Shown here piece by piece: positions 1 to 6,731 of a stretch of 10,052 bases of DNA. The stretch's first letter is position 1, and each line of letters begins with the position of its first letter. The notes under the pieces are model-generated. The model worked only from the letters and a program-made list of their open reading frames with translations. It did no database searches and was not told where the DNA came from. Origin of the DNA: Pseudomonadota bacterium. Lineage in GTDB: Bacteria; Pseudomonadota; Alphaproteobacteria; Rhizobiales; Hyphomicrobiaceae. The position numbers and the translations under genes were made by a program. The stretch covers positions 1 to 10,052 of the forward strand of contig JAEZHL010000266.1 of assembly GCA_023416575.1 (NCBI GenBank), written 5' to 3'.

Positions 1-1247
1 AGCGCTTTCTGCGGCGCGCCAAGGCCGAGATCCGCGAGGCGGTCAGAGACGCCATCAAGCGCCGCAAGGTTTCGGAGGTCGATGGCGGCGAGAACATCCG
101 CATCAGATCGAAGGGCCTTCGTGAGCCATCGTTCGGGCTCGGGTCCAATACCGGCGAGCGCGATTTCGTGCTGCCCGGCAATCGCGAGTACGCCGTCGGC
201 GACGTCATCCGTAAACCCGAAGGCGGTGCTGGCGGGGGCGGCCCGAAAGGCAGCCCGGACGGCGAGAGCGAGGATGATTTCGTCTTCAGCCTGTCACGCG
301 AGGAGTTTCTCGATCTTTTCTTCGACGACTTGAAGCTGCCCAACCTCATCAAGGCAAAGCTCAAGGATCTCCGCTCGCCCGAGCCGGTGCGCGCCGGCCT
401 GACGACCGATGGCCCGCCCGCCAAGCTCAACCGGCTGCGGACCATGCGCAACAGCCTTGCCCGCCGCATCGCATTGCGCCGGCCACGACTGACCGAGCTC
501 GAGGAGCTGCAGGCCGAGCTCGCAGCCGAGGAAAATCGCGAGACGCCCGATGGAGAGCGGTTGACGCAACTCCGCGCTCGGCTCGCCCGCCTCACGTACA
601 TGCGCAAGGTCGTCGCCTACATCGACCCGATCGACCTCCAATACAATCGCCACGAGCGCCGGCCGAAGCCGAAAACGCAGGCAGTCATGTTCTGCCTGAT
701 GGACGTCTCCGCCTCGATGACGGAATCGCTGAAGGATCTGGCGAAGCGCTTCTTCATGCTCCTCCATCTGTTCCTGTCGCGGCACTACGCCGAGGTTGAC
801 CTAGTGTTCATTCGGCATACCACGACGGCACAGGAGGTCGACGAGGATACCTTCTTCCGCGACACGGAATCGGGCGGAACGGTCATTTCAACCGCGCTGG
901 AGGAAATGCTGCGTGTCGTCTCCGAGCGCTATCCGCCGGACGACTGGAACATCTACGCCGCCCAAGCGTCGGACGGTCACAACTTCGATGACGACATGGA
1001 TCGGTGCGTGACGATGCTGGAGCGGGATATCCTGCCGATTTGCCAGTATTTCGCGTACATCGAGGTCATGCCCGAAGCGCAGATTGCATCGATGCAGAGC
1101 GTGGCTTGGGCGGGTTACAGCGAGGTCGCCGGCGACCAGCCCCACTTTGCCATGCGGCGTGTCTCGTCTCCGGGAGAAATCTACCCCGTATTCCGCGAGC
1201 TGTTCTCCGGCTCTGCTTCGGGCAGCGAGGAGAGGGCGGCAAGATGA
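1..1247 (+). CDS. yeaH: YeaH/YhbH family protein (DUF444), von Willebrand A domain, 5' truncated
   Basis: The frame is open from the first full codon at position 3, giving 414 residues; compared with E. coli YeaH (about 427 aa) roughly 20 N-terminal residues lie outside the window. Residues below count from position 3. The N-terminal part (RFLRRAKAEIREAV) matches the family start, followed by a Gly-rich linker near 74-83, the family-typical DDFVFSLSREEFLDLFFDDL, a charged helical stretch near 143-200, and a C-terminal VWA domain. The metal-ion adhesion site is intact: DVSAS (D234, S236, S238), T293 in SGGT and D324 in ASDG. The protein ends with the family's IYPVFRELF. Its biochemical role is unknown; in enterobacteria it is encoded with the kinase YeaG/PrkA and acts in starvation responses. 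The TGA stop overlaps the spoVR ATG, so the two are almost certainly co-transcribed and translationally coupled. An internal ATG at 168 is not the true start because homology extends upstream. Confidence 0.95.
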   Translation, partial: RFLRRAKAEIREAVRDAIKRRKVSEVDGGENIRIRSKGLREPSFGLGSNTGERDFVLPGNREYAVGDVIRKPEGGAGGGGPKGSPDGESEDDFVFSLSREEFLDLFFDDLKLPNLIKAKLKDLRSPEPVRAGLTTDGPPAKLNRLRTMRNSLARRIALRRPRLTELEELQAELAAEENRETPDGERLTQLRARLARLTYMRKVVAYIDPIDLQYNRHERRPKPKTQAVMFCLMDVSASMTESLKDLAKRFFMLLHLFLSRHYAEVDLVFIRHTTTAQEVDEDTFFRDTESGGTVISTALEEMLRVVSERYPPDDWNIYAAQASDGHNFDDDMDRCVTMLERDILPICQYFAYIEVMPEAQIASMQSVAWAGYSEVAGDQPHFAMRRVSSPGEIYPVFRELFSGSASGSEERAAR

Positions 1248-2791
1248 CGTTGGCAACGACCACACGCCAGCCGCTCTTCGACGGAGCGGAATGGAATTTC
1301 GATCTCCTGAAAAAGGCCTACGACGCCATCGAAGAAATCGGCGTCGGGGAAATGGGGCTCAACATCTTCAAGAACCAGATCGAGGTGATCAGGGCCGAGC
1401 AGATGCTCGATGCCTATGCCTCGATCGGCATGCCGAACATGTACCGGCATTGGTCGTTCGGAAAGCATTTCGCGCGCGAGGAGGTGCTTTATCGCAAGGG
1501 CGCGCGGGCACTTGCCTACGAGCTCGTGATCAATTCCGACCCCTGCATCAATTACGTCATGGAAGAGAACACCATGACGATGCAGATGCTCGTGATGGCG
1601 CATGCCGCCATGGGCCACAATCATTTCTTCAAGAACAATTACCTGTTCCAGCAGTGGACCGATGCCACGGCCATTCTCGACTATCTCCGCTTTGCCAAGG
1701 AATATGTGACTGAGTGCGAGGAGAAGTATGGCGTTGAAACGGTGGAGGCCGTGCTCGACAGCGCCCATGCGTTGATGGCTCAGGGCATCAGCCGCCATCC
1801 GGTCCGCCGGCAATCGCGCTCCGACAAGCAGGAGCGGGAAATCAAGCGGCGCGAGCACGAGGAGGCAACCTACAACGAGCTTTGGCGGACGGTTCCACGT
1901 TCGCAACTTCCGACGACGCCCGCGACCCCGGAGGCGAAAGAAGCCGAGGAGGAGAGCAAATCGCTGGGGCTACCGCAGGAAAACCTGCTCTATTTCCTCG
2001 AGAAGCACGCCCCGAAGCTTGACGACTGGAAACGCGAGCTGCTCCGGATCGTCCGTATGCTCGGGCAATATTTTTACCCGCAGCGCCAGACCAAAGTGAT
2101 GAACGAAGGCTGCGCCACGTTCGTGCATTACGAGATCATGAGCCGGCTCTATGATAAAGGGCTGATTACGGAAGGCTCGATGCTCGAGTTCATGCACAGC
2201 CATTCCTCAGTGGTTTATCAGCCACGCTTCGAGGACAAGCATTTCGGCGGCTTCAATCCCTATGCCCTCGGGTTCGCGATGATGCGCGATATCAAGCGCA
2301 TTTCGGAGGAGCCGACACCGGAGGATCGCGAGTGGTTCCCGGAATTCGCGGGCAACGGCGATGCGCTCGGCAATCTGAAAGAAGCGTGGGCCAATTTCAG
2401 GGATGACAGTTTCATTCTGCAATACCTGTCACCCAAGCTCATTCGCGATTTCCGGCTGTTCCAGATCCACGACAACACCGGCTCCTCGTTCGTCGAGGTC
2501 AAGGCCATTCATGACGAGCTCGGCTACCGGCAGGTGCGGAAGATTTTGGCTCAGCAGTACGACGCCGCCGCCCGCGATCCCGATATCCAGGTGATCAACG
2601 CCGACCTGTCCGGCGGACGCCGGCTGACGCTCCAGCATCGCGCGCGGCGGGGCGTTCTGCTCGACAAGGACCAGTGCGATCGCACGCTTCAGCACGTCGC
2701 CCACTTGTGGGGCTACCGGGTCAAGATGCTCGAGGTCGACGCCGAGACTGGCAAGACCCTGAAGGAGCATGAGGCACTGCCCCTGCCGTGA
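1244..2791 (+). CDS. spoVR: SpoVR family protein (YcgB-like)
   Basis: This 515-residue protein is close in length to E. coli YcgB (about 510 aa) and similar along its whole length. Recognisable blocks are GLNIFKNQIEVI near the N-terminus, NMYRHWSFGK, INYVMEENTMTMQMLVMAHA, HAAMGHNHFFKNN (120-132), PQENLLYFLEKHAP, FYPQRQTKVMNEG, and a C-terminal region including LSPKLIRDFRLF and IHDELGYRQVR. A charged, low-complexity linker rich in Glu, Arg and Lys separates the N-terminal and central blocks. The conserved His and Glu residues suggest metal binding, but that is inference; the molecular function is not established. The name comes from a Bacillus spore-cortex phenotype, while most carriers, like this one, do not sporulate. 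ATG 1244 is chosen because homology begins there, a Shine-Dalgarno-like GAGGAGAGGG lies at 1227-1236, and it overlaps the yeaH stop. The frame is open further upstream (ATG at 1004), but that extension lies over yeaH and is an artefact. Confidence 0.95.
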   Translation: MTLATTTRQPLFDGAEWNFDLLKKAYDAIEEIGVGEMGLNIFKNQIEVIRAEQMLDAYASIGMPNMYRHWSFGKHFAREEVLYRKGARALAYELVINSDPCINYVMEENTMTMQMLVMAHAAMGHNHFFKNNYLFQQWTDATAILDYLRFAKEYVTECEEKYGVETVEAVLDSAHALMAQGISRHPVRRQSRSDKQEREIKRREHEEATYNELWRTVPRSQLPTTPATPEAKEAEEESKSLGLPQENLLYFLEKHAPKLDDWKRELLRIVRMLGQYFYPQRQTKVMNEGCATFVHYEIMSRLYDKGLITEGSMLEFMHSHSSVVYQPRFEDKHFGGFNPYALGFAMMRDIKRISEEPTPEDREWFPEFAGNGDALGNLKEAWANFRDDSFILQYLSPKLIRDFRLFQIHDNTGSSFVEVKAIHDELGYRQVRKILAQQYDAAARDPDIQVINADLSGGRRLTLQHRARRGVLLDKDQCDRTLQHVAHLWGYRVKMLEVDAETGKTLKEHEALPLP

Positions 2792-2803
2792 GGCCGATCG
2801 GCC
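2792..2803. repeat. 12-bp perfect palindrome directly after the spoVR stop
   Basis: GGCCGATCGGCC begins on the base following the TGA stop of spoVR and is a perfect dyad. Its 10-bp core GCCGATCGGC recurs at 4917-4926, also just after a stop codon. No T-run follows, so it is not a standard intrinsic terminator; it may be a protein-binding dyad or a transcript-end structure. Confidence 0.5.
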
Positions 2804-2852
2804 CCGACGATCGCCAGCGCAACCGCAGATGCCCCCCCCCGGGCGTAACGGC

Positions 2853-2880
2853 CGCAGCGCCGAACCGAGGAACCGCTGCG
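2853..2880 (+). terminator. possible hairpin downstream of spoVR
   Basis: CGCAGCG (2853-2859) pairs perfectly with CGCTGCG (2874-2880) around a 14-base loop. The following bases (CGTGTTCCTCTT) are only mildly T-rich, so a rho-independent terminator is uncertain. The stem overlaps the -35 half and spacer of the possible EcfG promoter, so the two readings compete or coexist. Confidence 0.25.
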
Positions 2881-2893
2881 CCGGGCTCGTGTT
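2869..2893 (+). promoter_or_regulatory. candidate EcfG-type general stress promoter
   Basis: GGAAC at 2869-2873, a 16-base spacer, then TGTT at 2890-2893. Promoters of the alphaproteobacterial general stress sigma factor EcfG (RpoE2/SigT) follow GGAAC-N16/17-(C)GTT, so the -35 is perfect and the -10 matches three of four bases. A start near 2900 would leave a leader of about 50 bases to the ATG at 2951. GTTCC at 2891-2895 also makes an inverted repeat with GGAAC, so a dyad operator is an alternative reading. Confidence 0.4.
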
Positions 2894-2950
2894 CCTCTTA
2901 GCTAGGCTTCACCAATCAAGCACAAACGCGAAGACGGGAGTTGCAGGGCC

Positions 2951-3235
2951 ATGGCAAGGAGCCCGAAGAATCGTCCTGGTATGCAGGATGCACGTTCAAT
3001 CACCGAAACCGATCTCGCTCAGGACGAGATGGGCAAGAATTCGCTCCAGGGCGATGACCAGTCACGGGTCCGTAACGAGCGCCGCGCCGTTCCGGAAGTG
3101 CGAGGCGAACCTGACGCCAGCATCATCGAGACGCTGGAAAAATCCGACAAGGATGTGCGCGCCGAGCGCGACCTCGGCAAAGGGCGTCGACATTCCCCGG
3201 AACATCCCTACAACAAGGCCAAGGAAGGGCGTTGA
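2951..3235 (+). CDS. small hydrophilic protein of unknown function
   Basis: This 94-residue protein is dominated by charged and polar residues (Asp, Glu, Arg, Lys, Asn, Gln). It has no cysteine, no membrane segment and no signal peptide, and is probably largely disordered. The central part, MGKNSLQGDDQSRVRNERRAVP (residues about 27-48), and the following EKSDKDVRAERDLGKG give the impression of a short conserved family seen in rhizobial genomes; this is from memory and I cannot name it. The start is supported by GGGAG at 2936-2940, ten bases before the ATG. It stands alone after a 159-base gap behind spoVR, with a stress-type promoter candidate in front. A stress-induced protective or adaptor protein is plausible, but no biochemical role can be read from the sequence. 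I considered whether it is only a chance open frame in GC-rich DNA; the Shine-Dalgarno and the balanced, non-repetitive composition argue for a real gene. Confidence 0.72.
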   Translation: MARSPKNRPGMQDARSITETDLAQDEMGKNSLQGDDQSRVRNERRAVPEVRGEPDASIIETLEKSDKDVRAERDLGKGRRHSPEHPYNKAKEGR

Positions 3236-3412
3236 GTCGAAAGCGCCCGGTCGAGGGTTCTGAACTTGGCGTTGCCTCCAGCGCGCAGCTGATCAGGACC
3301 CGTTGCCGCTTCATCGACGGCCGACACTGCCGCTTCACGTCTCTCGACGACGAGCCTATCCTGATGCCAGCGCATGGCATGTCATGACGCCGGCAATACG
3401 GGAGAACGTTCA
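3236..3412. other. 177-base intergenic region before the aldehyde dehydrogenase
   Basis: No convincing gene, terminator or promoter is visible between the small protein and the dehydrogenase. One frame is open to TGA at 3387, but it has only a TTG start (3232, overlapping the upstream stop) and would encode about 51 residues of unrecognised sequence. The 3' end carries the dehydrogenase Shine-Dalgarno GGGAGAA at 3400-3406. Confidence 0.5.
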
Positions 3413-4915
3413 ATGGCCCTCGCCCAGAGCACTTCGGGTGGCACGCCCGATCGACTAGTCGAAATGTTGATCGACGGCGCGTGGACAGGCAGCTCGACCG
3501 GCCGCGAAATCATCGTCGAAAATCCCGGTAATCGCACCCCCATCGCCAAGGTCCCCCGAGGGAATGCCGAGGACGTGGAGCTCGCGGTCAAGGCGGCGAC
3601 GAAGGCATTTGTAAGCTGGAGCCGCGTCGTCCCGCGCGAGCGCGGCCGGATACTGCAGAAGATCGCTGATACAGTCGAAGCACGCGTCGAGGAATTGGCC
3701 CGGATCATTGCCGAGGAGACCGGCAACGCGCTGCGGACGCAGGCCCGTCCCGAGGCCCGCGGCGCAGCCGACATCCTGCGCTACTTCGGCGGGCTCGCCA
3801 GTGAGCTCAAGGGGGAGACGATCCCGCTCGGCGAGCACGTGCTGAGCTACACGCGGCGAGAGCCGATTGGCGTCGTTGGCGCCATCATTCCCTGGAACGC
3901 TCCCGTCCTGCTCGCCGCGCTGAAAATCGCCCCTGCCCTGTGCGCGGGAAACACCCTGGTGCTGAAAGCGGCCGAGGATGCCCCGCTCGGCGTCCTTTGG
4001 CTCGCCGCCATCTGCCAGGAGCATCTGCCGAAAGGTGTCCTCAACGTGCTGACTGGCCTCGGCGAGGAAGCTGGCGCTGCGCTCTCCGTCCATCCTGGCG
4101 TGCGGAAGCTCTCCTTCACGGGCTCGACCGAGGTCGGGAAGCTGATCATGCGCGCCGCATCCGAGCGCATCGTGCCGGTATCGCTCGAGCTCGGCGGCAA
4201 GAGCCCGTCCATCGTCTACCCGGATGCGGACGAGGATTGGGTCGTCGATGGCATCATTGCCGCAATGCGGTTCACGCGGCAGAGCCAGTCCTGCACCGCT
4301 GGCTCACGGCTGTTCCTGCACGCCGACATCTTCGACGATTTCCTCGGCAGGTTGGCGGAGAAGACGGCAAATCTCAAGATCGGCGATCCCCTCGACGAAG
4401 CGACCGACGTCGGTGCCATCATCAACGAGAAGCAGTTCAAGAAGGTCTGCGGCTACGTCGAAGAAGGGCTGAGCCTGCCCGGTGCCCGGATGCTGGTCGG
4501 CGGACTGCCCCCGAAGTCAGGCCCTCTGGCGGCGGGCTACTATGCGCTGCCGACCGTGTTCGCGAATGCCGCCAACGACTGGCGACTGGCGCGTGAGGAG
4601 ATCTTCGGCCCCGTGCTCGTTGCCATCCGCTGGACAGACGAGGAGGAGGCGATCCGGATGGCCAACGACTCCCATTACGGCCTCGCCGCCTACGTCTGGA
4701 CCCACGACATCGGTCGTGCGCTGCGGACTGCGCATCGCATCGAAGCCGGCTGGGTGCAGGTCAATCAGGGACTCGGCCAGTCACCCGGCCATTCCTATGG
4801 TGGTGTCAAGCAGAGTGGTATCGGCCGCGAGTTCTCGCTCGAGGGGATGCTCGACAGCTTCACCCAACGCAAGAACGTCACCATCAACCTGAATACACCT
4901 GCTAAATCGGCATAG
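3413..4915 (+). CDS. NAD(P)-dependent aldehyde dehydrogenase
   Basis: A complete 500-residue member of the aldehyde dehydrogenase superfamily, which oxidises an aldehyde to its carboxylic acid with NAD+ or NADP+ in the cytoplasm. All catalytic elements are visible: oxyanion-hole N162 in IPWNAP, the nucleotide-binding loop FTGSTEVG, general base E259 in LELGGKSP, nucleophile C294 in SQSCTAGSR, and EEIFGPVL further on. The spacing of these residues matches the family, and length is normal. The sequence is of the general betaine- or aminoaldehyde-type group, but substrate cannot be assigned. The start at 3413 is preferred because GGGAGAA at 3400-3406 sits six bases in front. An in-frame ATG at 3374 would add 13 residues (MACHDAGNTGERS) and has no such signal. 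Its 3' end faces the antiporter gene with only 13 bases between stops. Its neighbours do not reveal a catabolic pathway, so general aldehyde detoxification is the safest guess. Confidence 0.93.
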   Translation: MALAQSTSGGTPDRLVEMLIDGAWTGSSTGREIIVENPGNRTPIAKVPRGNAEDVELAVKAATKAFVSWSRVVPRERGRILQKIADTVEARVEELARIIAEETGNALRTQARPEARGAADILRYFGGLASELKGETIPLGEHVLSYTRREPIGVVGAIIPWNAPVLLAALKIAPALCAGNTLVLKAAEDAPLGVLWLAAICQEHLPKGVLNVLTGLGEEAGAALSVHPGVRKLSFTGSTEVGKLIMRAASERIVPVSLELGGKSPSIVYPDADEDWVVDGIIAAMRFTRQSQSCTAGSRLFLHADIFDDFLGRLAEKTANLKIGDPLDEATDVGAIINEKQFKKVCGYVEEGLSLPGARMLVGGLPPKSGPLAAGYYALPTVFANAANDWRLAREEIFGPVLVAIRWTDEEEAIRMANDSHYGLAAYVWTHDIGRALRTAHRIEAGWVQVNQGLGQSPGHSYGGVKQSGIGREFSLEGMLDSFTQRKNVTINLNTPAKSA

Positions 4916-4916
4916 A

Positions 4917-4926
4917 GCCGATCGGC
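4917..4926. repeat. 10-bp perfect palindrome between two convergent stop codons
   Basis: GCCGATCGGC fills most of the 13-base gap between the stops of the aldehyde dehydrogenase and the antiporter. It repeats the core of the palindrome after spoVR (2792-2803). No T-run follows on either strand, so intrinsic termination is uncertain. Confidence 0.5.
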
Positions 4927-4928
4927 GG

Positions 4929-6731
4929 TTACGGCTGCCGGTCGGTTGGAGGACCGGACGACGGGTCGGGAGAATGATCGGCAGGCGGATCGGGAGATGG
5001 ATCGGTTGACGGGTCGGGGGAGCTGTCCAGTTTCGAGAGCTCCTCCTCGACGCGGATGAACTGATCGATCATGCCGGTCGCGATTTCCTGCTCGCCAAGC
5101 ACGACGGCATTGGCACCGTAGCTGTAGAGGTGATCGGCCTCGGCGTCGGAGTGCGCCCGCGCCAGGATCTGCAGCTTGGCGTTCATCGCCCGGGCCTGCT
5201 CGATGATCTGCCCCGCCTCGAAGGTGTCCGGGATGGCGACGAGGAGCATACGTGCTTCCTGCAGATTGGCGGATTTCAGGATCAGCGTCGCATTGCCCGC
5301 CAACACCTCGATGCCCTTGCTCCGGAGCTTGGCCGCCGTCTCCTCCTTCTCGTCGATGACGAGAAGCGGCTCAGGTGCGCTCTGAAGCGCCTCCGCCACG
5401 CGCCCGCCGACGCGGCCCGCCCCGATCAAAACGTTGTGGCCAGACAGCGTCGTGACTTCGGGCCCCGCCGGCTCCTCGGATGCCGCCTCGCCCGGCCTGA
5501 CCTCGCGCAGGGATCCATCTCGCTTCTCGATCCGCGGCTTCAACCAATCGAAGCCCGCGAAAAGCAGCGGATTGATCATGATCGAGATCAGCGCGCCAGC
5601 AAGGATGAAGTCACGCCCCTGCTCCGGAAGCAGGCCGATGCTCACACCCAACCCTGCGAGAATGAATGAGAATTCACCGATCTGCGCGAGGCTGACCGCC
5701 ACCGTCAGCGCAGTGCCGAGGGGATAGCCGAACACCAGCACGATCCCCAGCGCCGCCATCGACTTGCCGATGATGATGATGAGCACCGTCGCGATGACGG
5801 GCAGCGCCTCCCGGAGCAGGATTGACGGATCGAACAGCATGCCGACGGAGATGAAGAACAGGACGGCGAAGGCATCGCGCAACGGCAGAGATTCAGCGGC
5901 GGCCTGCTGGCTGAGCTCCGACTCGCTGAGGATCATGCCGGCGAAAAAGGCGCCGAGCGCGAACGAGACGCCAAACAGCTCTGCCGCGCCGAAGGCCACG
6001 CCGAGCGCGATCGACAGCACGGCCAACCGAAAGAGCTCACGCGAGCCACTGTGCGCCACCCGATGCAAAATCCACGGAATGACGCGCCGGCCCACCACCA
6101 TCATGATGAGGAGGAAGGCACCGACTTTGAGAAGCGTCGTCGCCAGTGTGAGGGCGATATCGGAAGGGCGCGGGGAGAAACCCGGGACGATGTCTCCACT
6201 TCCGTCGAAGAAGGTCGCAAACACCGGCAGCAGCACGAGCGTGAGGACCATCGCGATGTCCTCGACGATCAGCCACCCGACAGCGATGCGCCCGCGGCTG
6301 GATGTGACGAGCCGCCGTTCCTGCAGCGAGCGCAGCAAAACGACGGTACTTGCGGTCGATAGGGCAAGCCCGAACACGATGCCTGCACCCAAGCTCCAGC
6401 CGAGCATGGTCGCCAGACCGAGGCCCAATAAAGTTGCAACGGCAATTTGGACGAGAGCACCCGGAACGGCGATGTTCTTGACACCCATCAGGTCGCGCAC
6501 CGAGAAGTGCAACCCGACACCGAACATCAGCAGGATGACGCCAATCTCAGCCAGATCCGAGGCCAACGCCTGATCAGCGACGAAGCCCGGCGTGTAGGGG
6601 CCGACCAGAACACCGGCGATCAAATACCCAACGAGCGGTGACACACGCAGCCGGTTGGCAATGGCTCCAAACAGGAAGGCCAGCACCAGGCCAACGACAA
6701 TGGTCCCGATCAGAGGGGTGTGGTGGGGCAT
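4929..6731 (-). CDS. ybaL: YbaL/KefB-type cation:proton antiporter (CPA2 family) with RCK/TrkA-N domain
   Basis: This 600-residue inner-membrane protein closely resembles E. coli YbaL. Residues about 1-395 form the multi-span CPA2 exchanger domain, with SPLVGYLIAGVLVGP, GVILLMFGVGLHFS, ALSTASTVVLLRSL, VEDIAMVL (paired acidic residues 157-158), FGVSFALGAFFAG and SLAQIGEFSFILAGLG. After a linker, residues about 430-550 form a Rossmann RCK/TrkA-N domain with GAGRVGGR (437-444) and acidic D460 in LLVIDEKEE, the pattern for NAD(H)-type nucleotide binding that gates transport. The family exchanges K+ or Na+ for H+; relatives KefB/KefC protect against electrophiles under glutathione control, but YbaL substrate and gating are not settled. 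The start fits YbaL (MPHHTPLI versus MHHATPLI). The Shine-Dalgarno candidate GGAGAAGG (complement of 6746-6753) lies 14 bases upstream, rather far. An Asp/Pro/Ser-rich tail of about 30 residues is unusual. Confidence 0.93.
   Translation of the reverse strand: MPHHTPLIGTIVVGLVLAFLFGAIANRLRVSPLVGYLIAGVLVGPYTPGFVADQALASDLAEIGVILLMFGVGLHFSVRDLMGVKNIAVPGALVQIAVATLLGLGLATMLGWSLGAGIVFGLALSTASTVVLLRSLQERRLVTSSRGRIAVGWLIVEDIAMVLTLVLLPVFATFFDGSGDIVPGFSPRPSDIALTLATTLLKVGAFLLIMMVVGRRVIPWILHRVAHSGSRELFRLAVLSIALGVAFGAAELFGVSFALGAFFAGMILSESELSQQAAAESLPLRDAFAVLFFISVGMLFDPSILLREALPVIATVLIIIIGKSMAALGIVLVFGYPLGTALTVAVSLAQIGEFSFILAGLGVSIGLLPEQGRDFILAGALISIMINPLLFAGFDWLKPRIEKRDGSLREVRPGEAASEEPAGPEVTTLSGHNVLIGAGRVGGRVAEALQSAPEPLLVIDEKEETAAKLRSKGIEVLAGNATLILKSANLQEARMLLVAIPDTFEAGQIIEQARAMNAKLQILARAHSDAEADHLYSYGANAVVLGEQEIATGMIDQFIRVEEELSKLDSSPDPSTDPSPDPPADHSPDPSSGPPTDRQP
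4932..5025 (-). repeat. low-complexity coding repeat in the ybaL C-terminus
   Basis: The last 30 or so codons of ybaL encode a tail made almost only of Asp, Pro, Ser and Thr, such as SPDPSTDPSPDPP. At DNA level it consists of degenerate short units around GATCGG and GGTCGGG. The 11-mer GACGGGTCGGG occurs exactly at 4960-4970 and 5008-5018, 48 bases (16 codons) apart. An inverted repeat CCGGTC (4938-4943) and GACCGG (4952-4957) lies in the same stretch. Confidence 0.7.

Noticed and set aside
1004..1243. An 80-residue N-terminal extension of SpoVR
   Set aside because: It lies wholly over the conserved C-terminus of yeaH in another frame; family homology and the ribosome-binding site place the start at 1244.
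3232..3387. A 51-residue frame starting with TTG overlapping the small gene's stop
   Set aside because: It has no ATG or GTG start in the non-overlapping part, no ribosome-binding site of its own beyond the upstream coding sequence, and no recognisable similarity; the frame is simply open in GC-rich DNA.
3374..3412. Upstream ATG for the aldehyde dehydrogenase
   Set aside because: It adds 13 residues unlike the family N-terminus, while ATG 3413 has GGGAGAA six bases in front.
5764..6573. A 269-codon plus-strand open frame inside ybaL
   Set aside because: It is antisense to the membrane domain of the antiporter, and its Ser/Arg/Met/Thr-rich product has no recognisable motif.
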